This document shows positions 10,901 through 16,757 of a stretch of 64,000 bases of DNA, piece by piece (position 1 is the stretch's first letter; each line of letters starts with the position of its first letter). Below the pieces are notes generated by a model that saw nothing but the letters and a program-made list of their open reading frames with translations, ran no database searches and was not told the origin of the DNA. Source of the DNA: Nocardioides sp. SYSU D00065 (GTDB lineage: Bacteria; Actinomycetota; Actinomycetes; Propionibacteriales; Nocardioidaceae); assembly GCF_017916425.1 (NCBI RefSeq), contig NZ_JAFMSX010000003.1, positions 359,173 to 423,172 on the forward strand, in the 5' to 3' direction. Made by a program: the position numbers and the translations under genes.

Positions 10901-11919
10901 CGGCGACCGGTGCCCGCCAGGAGCGGGCCGGCAACGGCGTGCGGGTGGTGCTCGAGGCCACCGACGCCACCTCCGGCGTCGCGGTCACGGAGTACCGCGT
11001 CGACGGCGGGGACTGGATCGAGTACACCGACCCGGTCGAGGTGAACGGCGCCGGGGACCACACGGTCCGCTATCGCTCGACCGACGTCGCCGGCAACGTG
11101 GGTGACGAGGGATCGATCGAGGTCACGGTCGACGGACCGCCGGCCGACACGACCGCCCCGGTGACCACCGTGACGACCGCCCCGGGTTCGCCCGACGGCA
11201 GCGCCGGCTGGTTCACCACGGCACCGAAGGTCACGCTCGCCGCGACCGACGCCGACTCCGGGGTGGCACGCACCGAGTACCGCATCGGCAACGGCGCGTG
11301 GACGGCGTACACCGCTCCGTTCACGGTCACCGCGCAGGGCCGCCAGGTCCTCGAGGTGCGGTCGGTCGACCAGGCCGGCAACGTCGAGACGGCGCAGTCG
11401 AAGGAGCTCGCGGTCGACACCGGCCAGCCGGCCGTCGCGATCTCCGGGATCCGGGCACGCACCTACCCCAGCCACAAGGCGACGGCAGTGGCGTGGACCG
11501 CGAGCGACACGACCTCCGGGATCCGCGGGGTGCGCGCCACGCTCGACGGTGAGCCGGTCGACGCAGGGGACTGGGGCATGTGGGCGCTGTCCACCGGCCG
11601 CCACGTCCTGACCGTCACGGCCACCGACGTCGCGGGCAACGTGGAGTCCACGACCGTGGTCTTCACCGTCCAGGCCACGAGGGCGTCGCTCAAGAAGGTG
11701 GTGGCGACCCTGGCCGAGGACGGCGACCTCGGCCCGAGGCTCGCCAACCGGCTGCTCCAGCTGGAGAAGGACGCTGCGAAGGCCGAGCGCCAGGGCGACC
11801 GACGCGAGGCGAGGCAGCACCTGAAGGCGCTGCGCAAGCTCGTCCGCGCCAAGGTCGACGACGCCGACCTGCGGCAGGCGCTGCTCGCCCAGATCAAGGA
11901 GCGCCTGGCGAAGCGGTGA
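4951..11919 (+). CDS. Giant secreted multidomain protein: ThuA, sugar dehydrogenase-like propeller, PKD, CBM-like, concanavalin-like, OmpL47-like and FIMAH-like modules
   Basis: A 2,322-residue exported protein. The Sec-type signal has Arg-rich start RSVRRR and AQA/HE cleavage after A45. Approximate modules: ThuA-like 50-280; PQQ-type glucose/sorbosone dehydrogenase beta-propeller 292-764; PKD 770-855; Ig-like 857-960; family-6-like carbohydrate-binding 964-1091 (ends IKLNFFEAMG); Ig-like 1098-1187; three DUF1349/concanavalin-like domains 1194-1372, 1399-1588 and 1598-1796 (the last two open with DEFD); four OmpL47-like repeats with STEYRI...WTAYTGPF 1805-2160; a related Ig fold to 2240; a helical, Lys/Arg-rich FIMAH-like tail 2244-2322. 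GGAGG lies 5 bases before the ATG. No sortase or SLH anchor is visible. Likely an extracellular sugar-oxidising or glycan-binding protein; the substrate is unknown. Confidence 0.9.
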   Translation: MPTSSASIPTSSRSVRRRTAGSALLAVSALAGSLLGVVAAAPAQAHEGHGHVLIFTEDAAGNWHDAAIAEGTPKLKAGLEAAGMEVTVVHKETPGGSEAVFTDEGLAKFDAVVVFQANGDPWNASEKAALERWHAEGNGVAAIHNALDMRGNYPWWDNMVGSLMPGHAPTGTDPGPAGVVRNEDTTHPSTKHFKGTPSDTRWARNDEWYNFSNNVRGTAHVLQSMDESTYSGGNMGYDHPITWCKPYEGGRFWGTALGHFPSHYDEPAFMAEIVGGVKYAAGLEEGDCGATVWSNYERIPLDQNTSAPYAIDVADDGKVFYTELVRGQLRMYDPETQGVSTVLTLPVYSGGEDGLLGVALDPDFTTNGHIFLYRSAESPDNSNPNNFWSTVSRFTFENGTVDPASEKVIIKIPARRLPDEPGHTGGALDIDDDGNLFIGVGDDVNPHSEPSGGYAPLSERAGTFHDARETSANTNDLRGKILRINPVDDPGATPGVGSTYEIPEGNLFPESEDAGRDKTLPEIYAMGFRNPFRFSIDSETGWLSMADYSPDNSTDAPATRGPAGIAEWNLIKSPGNYGWPLCMGGNHQGQNPNGEPFRDVDYGSTTPLNPPVVGDYFDCANPVNDSVRNTGLRELPPARAADMYYGYRRSSVGAIPQGGGLAPMGGPIYRYDENLESDTKFPESFDGKPFFYDWARNKMYNIQLKNPAAEQGSQVEKVNPFLPDVPFLAPIDSKFGPDGSMYVLDWGGGYGRDNPTSGLYRIDYISGSRSPVARIDATPDTGKAPLEVSFHAGRSSDPEGEALTYAWDFDGDGTTDATGVTAEHTYTTEGAFDARLTVTDPAGKTGTTTVPITVGNTRPVVDIETPPDGAFFDFGDRISWNVTVTDAEDESVDPQRVEVQPALGHDDHAHPLVGSPGLTGSTVTSLGGHAADENIFYSIDARYTDTGGAGGANPLGGSDTSVIFPKLRQAEWFDAKSDTATLAPGRDAAGGGQVVVGKNGAWVNFEPVNFYRIDTFNLRVQAASGGGTIELRKDSPTGAVVGTAAVPATGQQFRDVAVDVSELGDETMDLYLVFTGTNDIKLNFFEAMGQGVSPEAKPLVALTSPADGDKVDPGDAVTVTADASDADGSIAKVEFFDGDTKIGEATTAPYSVTWTAPDAEGLYDLTAKATDDDGNVTTSRLVQLQVGELFGDLLPFTNVNGEFERLGAGAFRISGAGSNAWQGVDQYTTLYEPGAGDDEYDAIVRVDASTLANNSGKAGLIIRNDMTQPGVSPGYAMLAWRRAAGMEFLTDPDGNGQLNSSIAGGTSTVPKWLKLSRRGNQVSAYWSNNGTTWTQIGTPVTLANIGDTQDVGMFIMAHESAVRTADFSQFAIDSDPQEPQPEPDTPSEPLSCVPGPVSDEFDSPALLPKWAVRNAPGAPITQAGGTLRLPVTTGDINEASTGPVSFAGQPVPAGNWTATTKITLDHSSHWQWAGLVVHQSDDEYNKLAFVRHENGSRLVEFQSETGGNRTTPAAPVVAASFPTTIHLRLTNTGGTLTGAYSADGTAWTTLPGSLALKTGAGAKIGLMAAGDLGTTPRVAQVDYLRVTPDATAPAFEPSDEFDGTALNGCRWAESVRYNSHKESVADGHLKIETEPGDINGANPISPRNFILQDAPSGDWVAETKLKAPLKHQWQLAGLMMYGNDDNYVKADVVAYNAPGAALDLRAELAAEKNGTGVSGGDQIDIPNTTESGYWWVQVTKTGTTYTAAVKSTAGASWTPIGNGITYDGPLNSLGLMAIGPNQEEPVTVEFDYFHLDTDEEPPADTTAPVTSAAQAVVEDGVQVTLTAVDETGGSGVESTEYRIGGGEWTAYTGPFTITEPGSHKVEFRSTDVAGNEETAKSITVVVEAADEDAPTTTLTWSPAEADGEDGWYVSAPRFTLAAADGDGSGVASTEYRIGDGAWTAYTGAVTLPEGRSTVHYRSTDTAGNVEDVQQSEVKVDTVKPATGARQERAGNGVRVVLEATDATSGVAVTEYRVDGGDWIEYTDPVEVNGAGDHTVRYRSTDVAGNVGDEGSIEVTVDGPPADTTAPVTTVTTAPGSPDGSAGWFTTAPKVTLAATDADSGVARTEYRIGNGAWTAYTAPFTVTAQGRQVLEVRSVDQAGNVETAQSKELAVDTGQPAVAISGIRARTYPSHKATAVAWTASDTTSGIRGVRATLDGEPVDAGDWGMWALSTGRHVLTVTATDVAGNVESTTVVFTVQATRASLKKVVATLAEDGDLGPRLANRLLQLEKDAAKAERQGDRREARQHLKALRKLVRAKVDDADLRQALLAQIKERLAKR

Positions 11920-11930
11920 CGCGCTAGCGC

Positions 11931-11962
11931 TGCCGGGCCCGGGGACCACCCCGGGCCCGGCA
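11931..11962 (+). terminator. Perfect 14-bp hairpin terminator of the giant gene
   Basis: TGCCGGGCCCGGGG (11931-11944), loop ACCA, CCCCGGGCCCGGCA (11949-11962), starting 11 bases after the stop codon. The stem is very stable; only a weak T-rich stretch follows. Confidence 0.8.
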
Positions 11963-12056
11963 GTTCTGCGTTTCTGGGGGTTGGGCTGCCCGTTGCAGGG
12001 ATCCCCGGCAGTTCTGCGTTTCTGGGGGTTGGGCTGCCCGTTGCAGCGATCCCCGG
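11958..12056. repeat. Tandem 48-bp direct repeat, two copies
   Basis: The segment beginning CGGCAGTTCTGCGTTTCTGG and ending near GATCCCCGG occurs twice with a 48-base period (cagtt at 11961 and 12009), with one base difference visible (GCAGGGAT versus GCAGCGAT). It runs into the palindrome at 12049. No coding potential. Confidence 0.8.
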
Positions 12057-12122
12057 CTAGCCGGGGATCCCTGCAGGATCGTGGAGGATCCGAGCCACCT
12101 GGCGACACGGATCCTCCACGAT
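12049..12122. repeat. Composite palindrome plus 15-bp-arm hairpin, copy 1
   Basis: A perfect 20-bp palindrome ATCCCCGGCT/AGCCGGGGAT (12049-12068) is joined through CCCTGCAGG to a hairpin with perfect 15-bp arms, ATCGTGGAGGATCCG (12078-12092) and its complement (12108-12122). The same composite, inverted, occurs at 63289 and 63859. It lies between the giant gene and scoA. Confidence 0.8.
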
Positions 12123-12177
12123 GACGTTCTCCACAGGCTCGGACCGACACGAGTCCGAAGCCGGTCGGCGCCCGGGC

Positions 12178-12193
12178 CGTGGCGCCGGTCACA
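12178..12193. promoter_or_regulatory. Candidate Crp site upstream of scoA
   Basis: CGTGG-CGCCGG-TCACA matches 8 of 10 positions of TGTGA-N6-TCACA. It ends 20 bases before the scoA ATG. The left half-site is weak; its half-site pattern is the same as in the crp/nth gap. Confidence 0.3.
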
Positions 12194-12213
12194 CGGCCGC
12201 TAGGGTGCGAGAC

Positions 12214-13047
12214 ATGGACAAGGTGGTCTCCTCAGCGGCCGAAGCGGTCGCCGACATCCCTGACGGTGCGAGGCTCGCGGTCGGCGGGTTCGGGCTCTCC
12301 GGCATCCCGGCGGTGCTCATCGACGCGATCCTCGAGGCGGGCACGACCGACCTCGAGGCCGTCTCCAACAACTGCGGCGTCGACGAGTGGGGTCTGGGCC
12401 GGCTGCTCTTCGCCAAGCGGATCCGGCGGATGATCTCCTCCTACGTCGGGGAGAACAAGGAGTTCGCCCGGCAGTACCTCTCCGGCGAGCTCGAGGTGGA
12501 GCTGACGCCGCAGGGCACGCTGGCCGAGCGGCTGCGCGCCGGCGGCTCGGGCATCCCCGCGTTCTACACCGCGACGGGCGTCGGCACGCAGGTGGCCGAG
12601 GGCGGCCTGCCGTGGAAGTACGACTCCGAGGGCAACGTGGTCGTGGCCTCCCCGCCCAAGGAGACGAAGGTGTTCTCGACCGCGGAGGGGGACAAGGAGT
12701 ACGTCCTCGAGGAGGCCATCGTGGCCGACTTCGGGCTGGTGCGGGCCTGGAAGGGCGACCGGCACGGCAACCTCGTCTACCGGCAGTCCGCGCGCAACTT
12801 CAACCCGCTCGCTGCGATGGCCGGCCGGATCACCATCGCGGAGGTCGAGCACCTCGTCGAGCCGGGCGAGCTCGACCCCGACCTCGTGCACACCCCCGGC
12901 GTCTACGTGCAGCGGGTGGTGGCGCTGACCCCGGAGCAGGCAGCCGACAAGAAGATCGAGAAGGTGACCACCCGCCCGCGCCCCGCTGCGGGGCCCTCGG
13001 GCGACGCGACCGTCGACGACGCGGCGACGCACGGACTGGGAGGCTGA
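12214..13047 (+). CDS. scoA: 3-ketoacid CoA-transferase subunit A
   Basis: A 277-residue alpha subunit of a family I CoA transferase, which moves CoA between succinyl-CoA and acetoacetate (or 3-oxoadipate). Seen: the N-terminal glycine-rich GGFGLSGIP block, [15 protein letters not shown], and the [15 protein letters not shown] region characteristic of the alpha subunit. The Gly/Ala/Asp-rich tail (about 20 residues) is longer than usual. The beta subunit follows after 5 bases. No beta-ketoadipate genes are nearby, which favours ketone-body/acetoacetate use over aromatic breakdown (inference). The start is supported by the family N-terminus; a longer upstream frame is low-complexity. Confidence 0.9.
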   Translation: MDKVVSSAAEAVADIPDGARLAVGGFGLSGIPAVLIDAILEAGTTDLEAVSNNCGVDEWGLGRLLFAKRIRRMISSYVGENKEFARQYLSGELEVELTPQGTLAERLRAGGSGIPAFYTATGVGTQVAEGGLPWKYDSEGNVVVASPPKETKVFSTAEGDKEYVLEEAIVADFGLVRAWKGDRHGNLVYRQSARNFNPLAAMAGRITIAEVEHLVEPGELDPDLVHTPGVYVQRVVALTPEQAADKKIEKVTTRPRPAAGPSGDATVDDAATHGLGG

Positions 13048-13052
13048 GCCAG

Positions 13053-13721
13053 ATGGCATGGAGTCGTGAGGAGATGGCCGCGCGGGCGGCATCCGAGCTG
13101 CGGGACGGGTCGTACGTCAACCTCGGCATCGGGCTGCCGACGCTGGTGCCCAACTACGTCGCCGACGACGTGGAGCTGGTGCTGCAGTCCGAGAACGGCA
13201 TCCTCGGCGTGGGCGCGTACCCGTTCGAGGGCGAGGAGGACCCCGACCTCATCAACGCGGGCAAGGAGACGGTCACGCTGCGCAAGGGCGCGTCGTTCTT
13301 CGACTCGGCCCAGTCGTTCGGGATGATCCGCGGCGGCAAGATCGACGCCGCGATCCTCGGGGCGATGCAAGTCTCGGCAGCCGGCGACATCGCGAACTGG
13401 ATGATCCCCGGCAAGATGGTCAAGGGCATGGGCGGCGCGATGGACCTCGTCCACGGCGCCAAGCGGGTGATCGTGCTCATGGAGCACGTCGCCAAGGACG
13501 GCTCGCTCAAGATCCTCCGCGAGTGCGCGCTGCCCTACACCGGCAAGCGCGTCGTGCAGCGGATCATCACCGACCTCGCGGTTCTCGACGTGATCGACCC
13601 GGCGACCGGTGCCGTCGCCCCCTCGGGCACGCTCGGCGACCGGGTGCTCAAGCTCGTCGAGCTGGCTCCGGGCGTCACCGAGGACGAGGTGCGCGACAAG
13701 ACGGAGCCGGAGCTCGTCTGA
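13053..13721 (+). CDS. scoB: 3-ketoacid CoA-transferase subunit B
   Basis: A 222-residue beta subunit carrying the catalytic glutamate in SENG (E47), which forms the glutamyl-CoA thioester intermediate. The [13 protein letters not shown] and [14 protein letters not shown] blocks are typical of ScoB. GGGAGG at 13038-13043 serves as ribosome-binding site inside the end of scoA, so the pair forms a tight operon. It ends at a small hairpin facing a convergent gene. Confidence 0.92.
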   Translation: MAWSREEMAARAASELRDGSYVNLGIGLPTLVPNYVADDVELVLQSENGILGVGAYPFEGEEDPDLINAGKETVTLRKGASFFDSAQSFGMIRGGKIDAAILGAMQVSAAGDIANWMIPGKMVKGMGGAMDLVHGAKRVIVLMEHVAKDGSLKILRECALPYTGKRVVQRIITDLAVLDVIDPATGAVAPSGTLGDRVLKLVELAPGVTEDEVRDKTEPELV

Positions 13722-13724
13722 GGC

Positions 13725-13739
13725 TGGGCTCAGCCCAGG
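13725..13739. terminator. Short hairpin between convergent scoB and DinB-family genes
   Basis: CTGGGC-TCA-GCCCAG; the loop TCA is the complement of the stop codon of the convergent gene. Short, so a weak bidirectional terminator at best. Confidence 0.35.
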
Positions 13740-14455
13740 AGGGCCAGGTCGCGTCGTACGTAGCGCAGGTGCGCCCACTCCTCCTCGAGGATCACGCGTA
13801 CGCAGTCGCCGACGGTGGGACTCCAGTCGGACCCCCACGGGTCGCGGCGCTCCTCCGCGAGCAGCTGCGGCGTCGCCGTGGCGAGGAAGTCGGTCACCAT
13901 CCGCTGGCGCTCGGCGCGTACGGCGAGGACCTCTTCGAACGCGGGCGGGTCGGTCCGGAAGATCGAGGTGTCGAAGCCCATCTGCTCGGCCCCGGTGAAG
14001 ACGAGGCCGATCTCGTGGAACGGCCGCTCGATCCGCAGGATGCCGCCGCGGAGCCACGCGTCGGTGGCCAGGACCAGGTGGCGCAGCGTCTGGCTCAGCG
14101 ACCACTCGTGCTCGACGTGCGCGTCACGCAGCTCCGGCGGCGTGCCCGTGACCGTCTCCTGCCACGCCGCCTGTACGGCGACCCATCCCTCGCGCAGTCC
14201 CTCCGGCGTCCCGGCCTTCTGCAGCTCGCGGCCCGGGAACTGCCGGTTGAGCTCCGCGTCGACGAGCGGCACGACGTCGACCCCGTTCACGATCAGCCGA
14301 CCCAGGAACAGGTCGTGGCTGTCGATGTCGAGCCCGTCCACGTCGACGCCGCGCATCGTCACCCCGCTGACGTCGGAGAACCGCAGGGACGCGTTCTTGA
14401 AGCTCGCCCGGACGAAGGACGCGCCCTCGAAGTCGCTGCCGCTGTGGGTGCTCAT
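13730..14455 (-). CDS. Pentapeptide-repeat plus DinB-superfamily protein
   Basis: A 241-residue cytoplasmic protein. The first 60 residues show pentapeptide-repeat-like periodicity (FEGASFVRASFKNASLRFSD and onward). The rest is a DinB/YfiT-type four-helix bundle with histidines in EHEWSLSQTLRHLVLATDAW and EEEWAHLRYVRRDL that could bind a metal. This fold is used by thiol-dependent enzymes such as bacillithiol- or mycothiol-S-transferases. Exact substrate is not predictable. Convergent with scoB. Confidence 0.75.
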   Translation of the reverse strand: MSTHSGSDFEGASFVRASFKNASLRFSDVSGVTMRGVDVDGLDIDSHDLFLGRLIVNGVDVVPLVDAELNRQFPGRELQKAGTPEGLREGWVAVQAAWQETVTGTPPELRDAHVEHEWSLSQTLRHLVLATDAWLRGGILRIERPFHEIGLVFTGAEQMGFDTSIFRTDPPAFEEVLAVRAERQRMVTDFLATATPQLLAEERRDPWGSDWSPTVGDCVRVILEEEWAHLRYVRRDLALLG

Positions 14456-14593
14456 CCGGTCATCCTCGCGCCTGGCGGGAAATGTGGGGAGGGCGTCACG
14501 GCGGGCTCCTGCCTCGAGGGGACCGACGACAGGCCGTCTGTCACGCGTGTCCTCAGCTCGCCGCGACCCGGGGGTGGGTGCACCCCCGGTCGA

Positions 14594-14845
14594 TCAGGAC
14601 TCGACGGACGTCATCAGCCGGGCGCGGGCGAGCGCGTCGGGCACGGTCAGCCTGACCACGTCGCCGCTCTGCTTGTCGACCAGACGCGGGCCGTTCGCGA
14701 CCGGTCCGTCATCCCGTCCGCGGCCGCTGTCCAGGACGAGGACGAGGTAGGACTCGTCGTCCTCCTGAGCTCGCTTGCGGTCGACTCGCAGGCGTGACGT
14801 GTCGATGGTCCGCTCGACCGCCGCGATCGCATCGTCCAGGGTCAT
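14594..14845 (-). CDS. Small YrhB/Imm35-like protein
   Basis: An 83-residue soluble protein. The C-terminal half, with NGPRLVDKQSGDVVRL, resembles the YrhB/Imm35 domain, a small fold found in chaperone-like and immunity proteins. I chose the ATG of MTLDDAIAAVE because upstream residues in the frame are low-complexity. No toxin gene is visible beside it. Assignment is from pattern memory only. Confidence 0.5.
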   Translation of the reverse strand: MTLDDAIAAVERTIDTSRLRVDRKRAQEDDESYLVLVLDSGRGRDDGPVANGPRLVDKQSGDVVRLTVPDALARARLMTSVES

Positions 14846-14936
14846 GTGCGCCGCCTTGCTCGGAGTCGACGAGTGAACGTCGCCGCGGCGAGGGATGTTC
14901 CTCGTCCGGAGGGGCGCAGGGACGCTACCGCGCACC

Positions 14937-15335
14937 TCAGCCCTGGTAGCCCTCCCCGCCGGCGCCCGACGACCAGTCCGGCAGCTCTTGGAGCGCCCAG
15001 CCGTTGCCGTCGGGGTCGGCGAAGAACACGAAGCGGCCCCACTGCAGCTCGTCCACCTCGCTGACCTCGATGCCGCGCGACGCCAGGTCCGCGCGTACGG
15101 CGTCAGCGTCGGCGACGACCATCTGGAGGTTGTCCAGCGAGCCGGGGGCGAGCCGCGTCAGCCCCTTGCCGAAGGCGATCGAGCAGGCCGAGCCGGGCGG
15201 CGTCATCTGGACGAACCGTACGTCGTCGCTGACGACGTGGTCGTGATCGGCGGAGAAGCCGACCTTCGCGTAGAACTCCTTGGCCCGGTCGACGTCGGTC
15301 ACCGGAACCATCACCAGCTCGAGCTTCATGTCCAT
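14937..15335 (-). CDS. VOC-family (glyoxalase/bleomycin-resistance fold) protein
   Basis: A 132-residue protein with the paired beta-alpha-beta-beta-beta modules of the vicinal-oxygen-chelate fold: opening LVMVPVTDVDRAKEFYAKVGF and closing FFADPDGNGWALQEL, where Glu near the end is a usual metal ligand. Such stand-alone proteins act as isomerases, dioxygenases or drug-binding proteins; which applies here is unknown. An alternative start is two codons downstream. Confidence 0.85.
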   Translation of the reverse strand: MDMKLELVMVPVTDVDRAKEFYAKVGFSADHDHVVSDDVRFVQMTPPGSACSIAFGKGLTRLAPGSLDNLQMVVADADAVRADLASRGIEVSEVDELQWGRFVFFADPDGNGWALQELPDWSSGAGGEGYQG

Positions 15336-15528
15336 GTCTCGAGGCTAGGGCGCCATCAGGTCAGCCGCTGACCGCTCGGCCACCGAATCGTCCACCGAAT
15401 CGGGGGCCGGAGAGTGAGCTGGGGCAGCGGGCACGCCGGCGTGTCGTTCGCCGACACGCGGGCGAGGCGGGGACATGTCGACCCGACCGGTCCTGGCTGT
15501 TCGTGAGCGAGCGCGGGTGTGCTAAGTC

Positions 15529-15541
15529 TAGTAACCCACTA
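15529..15541. promoter_or_regulatory. Candidate operator before the SsuD-like gene
   Basis: TAGT-AACCC-ACTA inverted repeat in an AT-richer patch 25 bases upstream of the start codon. The 230-bp gap 15336-15565 has no other gene. It may bind a sulfur-responsive repressor (inference). Confidence 0.3.
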
Positions 15542-15565
15542 AACAACACGCAGAAAGGGCGGCGG

Positions 15566-16621
15566 ATGGAGTTCCTCTGGTACATCCCCAACCAGGTCAC
15601 GCCGGGACACCGGCTCGACGACACGGTCGAGGGGCACAACGCCCTGCCGAGGCTGGCGCGGCTCGCTCGCCTGACCGAGGACCACGGCTGGGGCGGCGCG
15701 CTCATCGGCACGGGCTGGAAGCGGCCGGACACGTTCACCGTGGCCACCGCGCTGACGGCGGTGACGACGACCTTCAACCCCCTCATCGCCATCCGGCCGG
15801 GCTACTGGGAGCCGGCGCACTTCGCCTCGTCCGCCGCGACGCTCGACCAGCTGAGCGGTGGCCGGGTGCGGGTGAACATCGTCTCGGGACCCGACCATCA
15901 GCCGCAGTACGGCGACGACGAGGGCGACCAGGCCCAGCGGTACGCCCGTACGCGGGAGTTCATGCGGCTGGTGCGGAGCTACTGGACCGAGGACGACCTC
16001 GCGTTCGACGGCGAGCACTACAAGGCCACCGGCGCCACGCTGGAGCACAAGCCGCTCGTCCGCCCCGGCCGTCCGCACCCGCCGCTGTACTTCGGCGGCG
16101 CCTCCGAGGCCGCCCAGCGCACCGCAGCGGCCGAGGCCGACGTCCAGCTGTTCTGGGGTGAGCCGCTCGACGGTGTCGCCGCCCGCATCGACCACCTCCG
16201 CACGCTGAGTCGCGACCTCGACCGCGACCTGCCGCCGCTCGAGTTCGGCCTGCGCGTCACCACGCTGGTGCGCGACACCACCGACGAGGCCTGGGCCGAC
16301 GCCGAGGCCCGCGTCGCCGAGATGGCGCGGGGCCGCGACGAGTGGGTCGCCGACCCCGGTCGGCGCCTCGCCGTCGGCCAGCAGCGCCTGCTCGACCTCG
16401 CTGAGAAGGGCGATGTGCTCGACGACTGCCTCTACACCGCCCCCGGACGGGTGGGTGGCGGCGGCGCCGGCACGACCTGGCTCGTCGGGTCGCCGGACGA
16501 CGTCGCGAAGGCGCTGCGCCGCTACGCCGACCTGGGCGTCACGCACTTCGTCCTCAGCGACACGCCGTACGAGCAGGAGATCGCGCGCGTCGGCGACTCG
16601 CTGCTCCCGTTGCTGCGCTGA
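15566..16621 (+). CDS. ssuD: FMNH2-dependent alkanesulfonate monooxygenase-like (SsuD family)
   Basis: A 351-residue luciferase-fold monooxygenase that would cleave the C-S bond of alkanesulfonates, releasing sulfite, using reduced flavin from a separate reductase. Diagnostic stretches: N-terminal FLWYIPNQ, NPLIAIRPGYWEP, LDQLSGGRVRVNIVSG and the PPLYFGGASEAAQ block. It heads a run of ABC-transporter and oxidoreductase genes, separated by 136 bases holding a second promoter. The start has AAAGGG upstream; a longer frame begins 63 bases earlier but lacks family residues. SsuD is a confident family match; the exact sulfonate is unknown. Confidence 0.85.
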   Translation: MEFLWYIPNQVTPGHRLDDTVEGHNALPRLARLARLTEDHGWGGALIGTGWKRPDTFTVATALTAVTTTFNPLIAIRPGYWEPAHFASSAATLDQLSGGRVRVNIVSGPDHQPQYGDDEGDQAQRYARTREFMRLVRSYWTEDDLAFDGEHYKATGATLEHKPLVRPGRPHPPLYFGGASEAAQRTAAAEADVQLFWGEPLDGVAARIDHLRTLSRDLDRDLPPLEFGLRVTTLVRDTTDEAWADAEARVAEMARGRDEWVADPGRRLAVGQQRLLDLAEKGDVLDDCLYTAPGRVGGGGAGTTWLVGSPDDVAKALRRYADLGVTHFVLSDTPYEQEIARVGDSLLPLLR

Positions 16622-16700
16622 GCCCGAACCGGCGCGCCCCAGCCCGGGAGGGCGCCGCCTGACAGGCGCGGACTGCAAGGCAGAATCATGCGTCCATTGT

Positions 16701-16714
16701 GGTGTAAGTACACC
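16701..16714. promoter_or_regulatory. Candidate operator in the ssuA promoter
   Basis: GGTGTA-AG-TACACC is a perfect 6-bp-arm inverted repeat located 44 bases before the ssuA start, in the AT-rich stretch 16694-16756. It probably overlaps the promoter. Regulator unknown. Confidence 0.45.
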
Positions 16715-16757
16715 AAAACACTGTACTTTGAGTCGCACCCGATGAAGGAGAATGTTG

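Noticed and set aside
11958..12056. Possible CRISPR array
   Set aside because: Only two 48-bp units abut directly without spacers, and no cas genes exist in the window.
5014..12192. 2,392-residue open frame on the minus strand opposite the giant secreted gene
   Set aside because: It is a shadow of strong third-position G/C bias in the plus-strand gene. It lacks domain signatures and is rich in Val/Gly/Asp/Arg patterns from reversed codons.
12214..13721. 3-oxoadipate CoA-transferase of aromatic degradation (PcaIJ)
   Set aside because: Possible by sequence, but no beta-ketoadipate genes are adjacent; the acetoacetate-type assignment is kept, with specificity open.
15336..15565. Riboswitch before the sulfur genes
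   Set aside because: No SAM-type or other recognisable aptamer helices or terminator were found; only a short inverted repeat close to the start.
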